Source of the DNA: Ditylenchus dipsaci
Lineage: Eukaryota > Nematoda > Chromadorea > Rhabditida > Anguinidae
Direction of reading: 5' to 3'
Length of the DNA stretch: 64,000 nucleotides
Assembly: GCA_004194705.1 (NCBI GenBank)
Contig: SADC01000991.1
Coordinates: 90,544-154,543, forward strand
The position numbers and the translations under genes were made by a program. Every line of letters starts with the position of its first letter. Position 1 is the stretch's first letter. The notes beneath the pieces were generated by a model, which was given only the letters and a program-made list of their open reading frames with translations, made no database searches and was not told the origin of the DNA. Shown piece after piece: positions 21,165-36,600 of the stretch.

Positions 21165-21486
21165 TTAAAAGGGCATGCTCGTCGCCGATGGAAATATTTT
21201 TGAAAGGCAGGTACCAGGTCAATTCAAACGAGAATTATTTTAAAATAAATTTTAGTTGAGTACACTGCGGGAAATAAGTAGTCAAAAACATTTCCTTCGT
21301 TTAATAGCATAAATGGCCACGTGGGATAGAGGCGGCGGACTGCGAAAGTTGGTTTTCGGCTCAATTCCTCTGGAGGTACAATTTTTCCTCGACTTTTCCA
21401 AAATTTCGTCAAATTAATTCTCGTATGAATTTCGCCGGTACCCGCCTTTCAAAATATTCCCATCGACGACGAGCATGCCCCTTTAA
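21165..21486. mobile_element. TTAA-flanked MITE
   Basis: TTAA then AAGGGCATGCTCGTCG; the inverse CGACGAGCATGCCCCT is followed by TTAA at 21,483-21,486. Arms of about 60 bases include AAAGGC(A/G)GGTACC. It is the same family as 5,592-5,814. A lone AAAGGGGCATGGC near 57,820 may be a third end. Confidence 0.85.
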
Positions 21487-21761
21487 GAGGATGGGACCCG
21501 AAATTCGGACATCGACCGAGCAATCGACTGGGGCTGCATCTAATTTTTTTTGGCCCGCGTAAATTTGACGCTCTGCAAATTAGAACTTCACAGAAAGCGT
21601 GGGAGGGCAATGAGAGTTTACACTCATAACTAACCGCACATGGGAAAAAGTATTAAAATATGCAATACGATAAAAAAAATTGTAAAATTAAGACCGTTAA
21701 CCTTGCAATTTTTTATTTTTTCAGAAGACGCAAATAGTTTCGAACAAATAATCAAGGAAAT

Positions 21762-26749
<4,988 letters not shown>

Positions 26750-27133
26750 TGAGAATATAGGCTTTAATCTAAAAAAGATCGAGTATTGAAATCATACTAG
26801 TAAGCCAGTATTACTTTTTCAGCATAAATATAAATAACATAAAAACAATTAAAGCTGTTTATCAAGCTAAGAACTCGTACAAATGTGTTAAAGTTACCGC
26901 ATTTCGAGAAAATCATATCTCAGAAGCCTTTATTATCATATGAGATTAAACATAACAGTCACACAAATAATACTTAGCCGACAACCATGAAAAGCAAGGA
27001 ATGGATATTTCTGCAAGTGATGGAACTGATTTCGATAGATTCCGTGGCCAGTTTAATAATTACTTTGCAATTTTATTTTTATTTTTAAGAAGTTTACAAA
27101 TTTTCACGAAATACGATACGGGGTGTCACAATA
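26750..27133. promoter_or_regulatory. Short DDX42-CLASP intergenic region, left part
   Basis: Together with 27,500-27,693 this is all the host sequence between the DDX42 start codon and the CLASP stop codon on the same strand. It should hold the DDX42 promoter, but I see no specific motif. Confidence 0.35.
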
Positions 27134-27499
27134 CAGGATGTTTCAAAAAATTCGGCGGTTTTGAAATGGCGATAACTTTTTTATAGGACGTTTCTTGAAA
27201 TTCTGTTTTCGCTAATCGAATTTCCTCGCCGACAATACTTATTGGTATATAATGTCAAAACCACGATTTTTGCTTGGTCCCCTGTGGTTCCCTCCCTCCC
27301 CTCACCCTCCCAGAGGCCATCTAAAGACCAGGACCCAAACCAAAGGGGGACCAAGTAAAAATCGTGATTGTGATACTACATACACACCAATAAATATTGT
27401 CGGCCAGAAAAATTGATCTGTGAAAACAGAATTTTGAAAAACGGACTATAAAAAAGATTATGGCCATTTCAAAACCGCCGAATTTCTAGAAACACCCTG
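27134..27499. mobile_element. MITE with CAGG(A/G)TGTTTC ends
   Basis: TA CAGGATGTTTCAAAAAATTC at the left and the inverse ending GAAACACCCTG TA at the right. Mirror-image arms of about 165 bases surround a G+C-richer centre (CTTGGTCCCC ... GGGGGACCAAG). It lies between DDX42 and CLASP. Confidence 0.85.
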
Positions 27500-27649
27500 T
27501 ACTTTCTGTCCCATACTAAAAACCTAATTACGCATCAATTTAATTTTTTTGTCGAAAACCGATTGGCGGACGCAGAGATTGTGAAATTGAAATCAGCCCC
27601 TCATCAAACCAATAAATTATTTTACGCTTACTTTTAAAGTGACAAAAAG

Positions 27650-27669
27650 GAGATAATAATAATAATAAA
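27650..27669. repeat. AAT microsatellite
   Basis: A short AATAATAATAAT run lies just downstream of the CLASP stop codon and contains AATAAA-like hexamers that may serve for polyadenylation. Confidence 0.6.
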
Positions 27670-27693
27670 TTTTAATTCAGGCTCTTAGTCTTG

Positions 27694-30600
27694 CTACATT
27701 TTACTCATTTCTTTAGACATGCGGTCTTTATAGACCTGCACTAATTTCAGCGTAGATGCATTTAACACTGGCTTCATGACATTTATACCGACTGAGTTAC
27801 TGATCTAAACTTCCAAGTTGATTTTCACAATAAGTTTAACGATTTTAACGCACAAAAACTTACAGCTACAAGGCAAATGATAGCAGCTCTGCGAACCATG
27901 CCTACGAAAATATTAGTTTAACGCGTATCAAAAGGCCGACATTTTGACTTACTCTGGCTATTTTCATAACATTTCATCATTCGAGGCACAATAGTTGGCA
28001 AACTAAAACTTATACCTATTACAATACCGTGTTTTCTCTAATAGAGAGCCCATCTCCAATAGAGTCCCCACCCGGTATGAAAAACAGGCAGGTCTAGATG
28101 TAGTGCAAACCGCTACATGGTAAGATCATGAAAAGCATCTAGTAAGCCAAGAAAAAACTTCACAAATTTTACCCAGTTATGGTGCGACCTTTTTTGGAAA
28201 AAAAAAACATATAGTGCGACTCTAACAAAATTGTTTTCCGAAAATGCAATAAAATAAATTTCTCAAGGGATTTTAGAACAAGATTTTCAGCTGAAATAAA
28301 ACGTTTTTTTGTTTTTATTACAAAAACTGCTTTTTTAGATTATTATTTGGTTGTAAAAAAATCGGCTAAATTCTAGTATACACCCTTCACTCAAGTCTGG
28401 TATACACCTTCAGTCAAATTAGCTTGGGGTACCAAGGCAATTTTTTTTAAAATTAAAAATTAAAAAAGAATTGCCTTGGTCCCCCAAGCTAATTTGACTG
28501 AAGGGTGTATACCAGACTTGAGTGAGGGTGTATACTAGAACTGCTCTAAAAATCCAGCAGGTTGAAGGCAAAAAGGTGGAATTAATCATTCAGATAATTG
28601 ATGATTTTTTCGGGGACGCAACCGACTCGCCAACGAACGCCTGACGATTGGATACACTGAACTGATTGGATACAGATTTTTGTATCCAATAGGTGTATCC
28701 AACCGTCAATTTGTATCCAATCGGTGTATCCAATCGTCAAAACACTAATTGACGATTGGATACACCGATTAGATACAATTGACGGTTGGATACACCTATT
28801 GGATACAAAAATCTGTATCCAATCAGTTCAGTGTATCCAATCGTCAGGCGTTCCTCGCCACTCCATAACTCGCCAACGCAAAATACTCGCCAACGTAAAA
28901 ATTCGCCGACGTCAAACCTCGCCAACGGCCGAATTCGCCGACAGGGAAACTCGCCAACGGCAAAACTCGCCAACCGAAAACTTGCCAACGGTGAAAACTG
29001 GCCAACGGCAAAACTCGCCAACGCAAAAGTCGCCAAACGCAAAAGTCGCCAACGCTAAACTCGCCAACGCATCACAACCACCCGATGACCCCAAAAATTA
29101 CTTTTCCAGACTACTCAAAACCATTTTCATGTAATAACTTTGCCATGCAAGGACCAGAAAAGTGATTTCAAAGGGACAAAGGCTAAATTGGGAGGGAAAG
29201 GGACAAAACAGGGCCACTTATTTGAGAGCCAATAAGTAGCAAAGAGTATTAATTCTCTGAGCGAAGAGTATTAATTCTCTGAGCGCTGAGGGCACTTACA
29301 AACCCAGCAACTTGTGATGCAGTGAATTGATCTTCGGTTTTTTTGTCATATCTCCGTTTAGGTTTGATCTATTTAATTTAGCTATATTTTTATTGGTCGA
29401 GAAACCATCGAGCAATGTTTGCGAATGGATTGAAAATATTTTCAGCACTTCTTTGCTGTCAGCAAATGCCTTAATTTTGTGATTTCATGTGAGTGACAGA
29501 ATTGTGTCTCATATGAGTAGTTATGATGCAACGTAAGTAGGATAAGTCGTCCGATCTGCCATTGTCGAGCAACGTTGGGCTCGATTAGTAAACGGTTTTA
29601 TATTTTGAAAAAATTTTACATGCAAACAAAAAACAATTCGAAAACATTATTGACAAAATTAGGGTGGTCCCGCGCGAATTCAAAATTTACAAATTGCTGT
29701 GCTTATCAAGTTTCATGGTCCTTTAATGTATGTACAGGGTGTCCCAAAAAAAAAACCTACCCTTCAAGGGCATCGTATGACCAATTTTATATTACACGTT
29801 TTTAAAAACTTTATAACACTTTGTAGCCCTGGAAATTCTCTATCAAATGATATGAAAACATTTCATTACTGAAAAAAAATTTATGGACACATTAACAAAA
29901 CTCAAAACTTTAATTTCAAATCCCCGAATTTTCAGTTTTTGTTAAACTAAAGAATTCGTAAGTTATTTTTAGGCTGCTTATTTATAGCTAATTTTTTTTC
30001 GCAGATATGTCTTGAACACACGATTTTGTAGCTCTTGCTCTTCTCCTTCGATTGGTACATAACGATTTTGTTAATTTGTTCTGAAAGTTGTTATTTGGCT
30101 CTGGACACATTTTAGGTCATTTTAGAAGTTGATAGGCATTTTGAAAATTGCATTTTTTATTCTGAGCTTTTGTTTTCAAAAGACCATATCTCAACACTCA
30201 GATTTAAATTTTTTTGCTGTTAAGTGGATTTTGTAGCTCTTGATATGCGAAACATCATGAAGTTCACAGCTTTTAAAAATTAAAATTTTCGAAATTTTTT
30301 GAAAATTTTCATTTTTTAACAAAAACTGAAAATTCGGGGATTTGAAAGTAAAGTTTTGAGTTTTGTTTTGTTAGTGTGTCGGACACACTGTGTCCACAAT
30401 TTTTTTTCAGTAATGAAATGTTTTCATACCATTTGGTAGAGAATTTTCAGGGCTACAAAGTGACATAAAGTTTTGAAAAAGTGTAATATAAAATTAGTCA
30501 TACGATGCCCTTGAAGGGTAAAAATTAAAAAATTCCTGAAAAAAGATTCAAAATGTATATTTGTGGGTTCCACATGGCAAGTTCTGCGTTGGCGAGTTTT

Positions 30601-33600
30601 CCGTTGGTGAGTTTGTCGTTGGCGAGTTTCGCCGTTGCCAAGATTTGCCGTTGACGAGATTCGCCGTTGTTGGCGACATTTGACGATGACGAGTCTTTTA
30701 CGTTGGCGAGTTTTTGCGTTGGCGAGTTATTGCGTTGGCGAGTCTTTTGCGTTGGCGAGTTTTTTGTTGGCGAGTTTGTTGCGTCCCATGTTTCGGTTTG
30801 AAAAAGGTTACCCTCAATAGAGTACATAGTACATGAAGATGTCATCCATGGTTCACACTACATCAAGACTCAATTGTGAGGGAGGGCTTTACAAAATTTT
30901 AGAAAAGATTTACAGTTGTTCCACTTCTTCATCCGGCAACTTTTCCAGCACTTTGCTTAACATTTTAATGGCTCCAGACAATTGGTGATAAGCTAAAGTC
31001 GATATTTAATACATAAACATCAAAACTATAAATGTTTACCTGTGTTTTCGTCATCAATAACTGTAATCAACAACTTCAAGCATGTATTTGTAGGCAAATT
31101 GAGTGCCAACGTGCCACCGCAATCCTCAGCTACCCTCACCACTGATGCATCCTCACAATCGTGAGCGTTCAGAACATTCACCATAGCCAACTCAGGTTTT
31201 AAAATTAACCGCTTAGGCTGACTCACGCTAAAAATAAAACAATTTCCACAAAAATGTAACATGCAATATGTATCATGCAATTTTAAAACACGCGATCTGT
31301 AAGAATGGACCAGTGCCTGGCCATAACGGAAAAATGAAATTTTTTCTTTTATCCTATCTTGTAGCCCGAACTCTGAGGAGCTCAAAATGACAAGACTCTT
31401 TTCGAAATGAGTTCATAAGAGCCGAGCAATACCTGTTTGAAGTTGGCTGGTCATCAACATCCATTTAAATTTGACAGTAAGTATTTTATCGGCAACCGGA
31501 CAAAAAATACTTTTAAAAGTATTTGTCGCGCGACAAAAAATACTTTTCCAGTTTTTGTCGTTTACGTTTTGTCGCGCGACAAAATTTTTTTTTATATATT
31601 TTGAAAAAGCTTTTTTTCTGGAGCAAAAAGACTTTTTTTGGGTCAAAAAGGCTTTTGTTTGGGGCAAAAAACTTGTTTTTGGAGCAAATTGGCTTTTTTG
31701 GTGCAAATTTTTGAGCTCCTCAGAGTTCGGGTTACAAGATAGGAATAAAAGAAAAATTTATGTTTTTTCCGTCATGGCCAACTTTTCTCGACAAGTGGTC
31801 CATTCTTACAGATTGTGTGTTTGAAAATGCTTACCACAAATCCTTCAAAGTACGTAAAGCACTCAGCTTAATGTTGTACCTATGAGCGGACTGGGAAATC
31901 GACTGAAGTAAAGATAAAAATATCATGTTGAAGTGATCATTCCACATAGTTATAGCACCTAAATTTGGAAGAAATAGATTGGCATTGTTAGATTACCGTT
32001 GTTACCATCTCTAATGATATGACTCAAGGCGGAAAGTGCAGATTCAACCTCTTTTTCATTACTGAAAAAGTCTCTGATGTTTTGTCTTATTTTTTTAACG
32101 TTGTATGAGCATACACTCGAACGTCAATAGTTTTATTGCGCGACAACCACATGAAAAAGCATTCGGCTGTACAGCCTTTTCAGGGAGCGGCAAAAATTGC
32201 GCGCCGGAAAATTGCGCGCTAACTTTTTTCTTTTAATCAAAAAGACAAATTTTCAAATTTTTTTTTAAAGTGATGATATTATCAGGTAGCCCTGAGATTC
32301 TAGTTTCTTATAAGGTATCTTTTGTGAAAACATGCTTGCGAAATATGCCCGCAAAACTAAAACTATGAAACAAATCAGAAAAAGTGATGATTTTTTGATT
32401 TCTTTTATACTTCTAGTTTTTTGTGCCATATTTCGAAAGCATGTTTTCACAAAAGATACCTTATAAGAAACTAGAATCTTGGGCTACCTGATAGTATCAT
32501 CATTTTTGAAAAAATTACTTTAATTCTAGCCTTTTTGACTAAAAGAAAAAAAGTTGGCGCGCAATTTTCCGGCGCGCAATTTTCGCCTCTCCCTTTTCAG
32601 ATTCACCCCCATACAGCCAAAACTAAACGTCACAAAAAATGCCCAAAAAAAAGTTTTTAGGTTCGATTCCCATGAACAAAATTAAAATTACTCACGAATC
32701 AGGACTGCCTGTTTCCGAGAGCACAGTGCAGATTTCACGTATAAGATTTTGTTGCTGGTCTATGTCTTCGGCGAGGGCCTGTTATTTGTTAAAATCATAT
32801 GCCTTTCGTAAATTTTTGCATAATTTACCTCAGCACTTGCATAATACCACTAAACATAACAATAAAGTTAAATTTCTAGCAAGGAACAAAGGTGTAATTA
32901 ATTGACCTTGTTTTGACCATTTTGGATTCCGTCTGAATTATTCAGACCCAAAGAAGGATCATGATGGTTGTTGGTGCTGTTGTCTTCAAGGGATGTTCTT
33001 TTCAAGCCTGTGTCTATTTTACGTGGACCGCCATAGAAATCTTGAGGGCTTTCACTAGACCGCTCTGCAAATAACATTCAAATAGACAAAAAAATAAAAG
33101 TATAAACATTTATTTAAAAAAATTACGAGCAGATCCAGCTTGATTACGAGACACAAAACCACTGCTGGGGAGACTCCAAAGTACGGTCCTCATCATACCT
33201 CACAACATTTGGACGCACTAAAATTACAAATTTAAACGTTTTTTTACGAATTTATATGATGTCACCATTTCTTGCTTGCATATCGACATTTTTCTAAAGT
33301 AATCAACCTGTCGCACTTTTTTCATATTACCAAAAAAAGTTACCAGTGCTCGTGTCACACCAGAAAAAAGTGTGACATCTCGCTGGAAAGCGTGGGAGTT
33401 ACTTCCTCCGCCTCTGTTTGCAGCAGATGAAGCGGATCCAGGAGCTTGAAACCGTCTTTTTAATTACAGTCAAACCTTGATTTAGTGACCCCTTATATGA
33501 TAGCGATCATCTGGAGGTGATTTTTCGGCCTAAAGCAACAGAACTTCCGATTAAGGAACCCCTCAATTTGATGACTTCCGATTAAGTGACCCCTGTATTC

Positions 33601-36600
33601 CTAAGGATCCCTTAGGTCCCTAAGGATTCCCAAATAGTAACAGAAACTATACTTGGAACATTGTGAGGGTCTCTCCCATTCGTAAGGACTTTGCGCTCTG
33701 CTGCTGGTGCAGGGATATTTGAGCGGGGTGGGCGATTTCGACTCTGTAAATAATTTAAATTTATGTTGTTGCAACAAGTTAGACGGGCACTTATTTTCTC
33801 AAAATTAAGCCAAAATTTTCTCCCCTTGATTTCGAAATCATGTTTTTCACACTGTGTTTTTGCCCTATGTTTTGAAGACTGCTCTCAAGCAAGTCACCAC
33901 ATATTTTGTAGCCAATGAGATAAGTTACAAAATGAGTGGTAACTTGCCTAAGGGCAGTTTTTCAAAAAAAGGCAAAACACAATGCTAAAAACACGATTTT
34001 GAATCAAGGGGTATTGAATTAGAGAAAATACGGTAAGCTTGGAAAAAGACTTACTGGGCTGGAACTTCTGCTCCCAGCTAAATTAAATTAATTTATCCAA
34101 AACTAATTTTTTTTTGAAAAGGTCAACAAGGTCAATATCCTTGTCAATAAAAACATTTTGCTTACGTTGAGAAGAAGCTTTAGAGCCGTACTTTTTCAGT
34201 TTTGGAACCACTTTGGGCACTCACAGATGGCAACATTTTCTTGCCGACTGGTGTCACTGCGTCTATAGTGTGAATTAGTTGATGCAGCTAGGAGTGTAAT
34301 AAATATATGGTTGTACATACGTGGGGTTTGGCACTGCGAACCACATTGGGAACCACGTTTCGATGGACACGTGATTGAGCACCCATACTGGAGCCAAGAT
34401 TGAGTTTGCGAACGGAATGGTTCAGGTCACTTGCTGAACGCTTGCTAAGAAAATCTGAAACACAAAAGAATAATAAAAATAAGGAATTTATGATTGATAT
34501 ATTGTTTTCGTTATTGTGTCGATCTAGAAAACGAAAATTATATAAAAATCTTTTATCTGGAGAAATAAGTATCTATCTTCCAGTACTTAAAAAAAATTAC
34601 CACTAAATGTTAGGTTTTCACCACTAAATCTCTAAAGCTCGGTTTTTTCAGCGTTTTAATCATTTTTTGTTTTTCCTGGATGAAGCCTTAATTTTTAGCT
34701 TCTTATAAGCCATCAAATTACCTAATGTAAGTGAGATAACTTAGAGAGCAATTAATTTTTAAAAAGACAGTTGTTTCAGAAAAAATAAATAATTTTTCGC
34801 TTTTTTTAAATACATTGCGGCTATTGATATCTCGTGGGGCAATACTTTTTTTTGTCACAGATTCACTTCTTTTTGTCACAGATTCACTTTTTTCTGTCAC
34901 AGATTTGATTTGTCACAGATTCACTTTTTTCTGTCACAGATTCACTTTTTTTGTCACAGATTCACTTTTTTTTGTCACAGATTCCTCATTTCTGTCCCAG
35001 ATTTAGCTCAAACCACAGGGGGGCCAAGCACTTACAAAATTGGTCAAAAAATTTTTCTCTCATAACAGCCTGAAAGTTTTTCTATAACGTTTCTATCATG
35101 TTTTAAGCATTTTCGCCAAAATTTTTTTTCCGCAAAAATTTTTGCCTTGGGGGACCAAGGTAGTCCAAAGTTTTCAGGAGCCTGAAATGGGACCTTGGTC
35201 CCCAAGGCAAAAATTTTTGCGGAAAAAATAATTTTTGGCGAAAATGCTTAAAACATGATAGAAACGTTATAGAAAAACTTTCAGGCTGTTATGAGAGAAA
35301 TTTTTTTGACCAATTTTGTAAGTGCTTGGTCCCCCCTGTGGTTTGAGCTAAATCTGGGACAGAAATGAGGAAATCTGTGACAAAAAAAAGTGAATCTGTG
35401 ACAGAAAAAAGTGAATCTGTGACAAATCAATCTGTGACAGAAAAAAGTGAATCTGTGACAAAAAGAAGTGAATCTGTGACAAAAAAAAGTTTTGCCCTAT
35501 CTCGTGAGAAACTAGAGAAGTAGGGCCACCCGCTACTGCAAAAAAATCGCTGAGAAAATTGAGAATAAAGGTTTTTACATTTAGTGTGGAAACTGCTTAA
35601 TTTAAAAGGGAAATCCCTAAGCTTTGAGATGGACTGAAACTCTACTTATTCTGAAGTTTTCGAGCCATGTGACAAGTGCCTGATAGAGCGCCTCATGTTT
35701 CTTAAAATTTGTCAGACGCTTTTTACAGGGATCGAAAGCTTAAGAAAAAACAAGAAAATTCAGAACAACAAAAAAAGGATGTTCAAAAATAAAGCCCATG
35801 GGTTTTATTGCAAGATATACAGTCAGGGTTCGCAGATGTCCTGCTTTAGCAGGAATTTCCTGCTTTTTGAGTTCAAATCCTGCTTTTGATTTCGAAAAAG
35901 CAGGAATTTTAGAAGATAATCTTGGCTCTTACTTACATATTTGTTGCGACTGCTTTTTATTTATTCATTTTTTCTGTTTTTTCTATTTCATGTTTTTTGA
36001 TGTTTCTTCAATGACTTAATGTTAAAAATTTACAGGATGTTCTCTATATTCAACCCAGCTAAGAGAAGCAAGTAACGAAAAATATTGATCCGGTTTTGTG
36101 ATTTGTTGATTCTGGTTGTTGATTTGGTTGAATAAAGAAATTATTGACGCTACTGTCATATACCCCCCCCCCAAAAAAAAGCTACTGTAATATACACCCC
36201 AATCCCCCCCCCCCCAAAAATCGGACCTACTGTCATATACCCCCCCCCCAAAACCGACTTTTTTGGGAGTGTCTAAAACCATTTTTATGCAATAATTTTG
36301 CCATAAAGGGACCAGGAAAGCAGTTTAAAAGGGATTATGGGCTGTATTGGGAGGGAAGGGAATAATACAGGGCCACTTTTTTTTAGCTGCTTTACCATGT
36401 TTTTCAACTCGGGCCGTCGCAAAAATAGACTCTATATGCATTGTATGATCAAGTGTACTTCTCGGAATCATGTCTAAGGTGCCAAAGGTGCTAAAGTGCT
36501 AAAGCCCAAGGTGCTAAAGCCCCCTGCGCCCTTCGGGGGCGCAGGGGGCTTGGGGGCTTGGAGTTGAGATGCGCACACCCACATACCTTAGACACAAATC

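Noticed and set aside
28640..29080. CRISPR-like regular repeats
   Set aside because: Rep-to-rep spacing is short with no unique spacers, the host is a eukaryote, and the units form inverted arms of foldback elements.
28724..29134. Open frames through the GCCAACG array
   Set aside because: They are translations of a short tandem phrase in a foldback arm, open in several frames on both strands.
32655..32680. GGTTCGATTCC, a perfect pol III B-box-like sequence
   Set aside because: No acceptor stem, A box or cloverleaf can be drawn around it, and it lies in a CLASP intron. Chance match.
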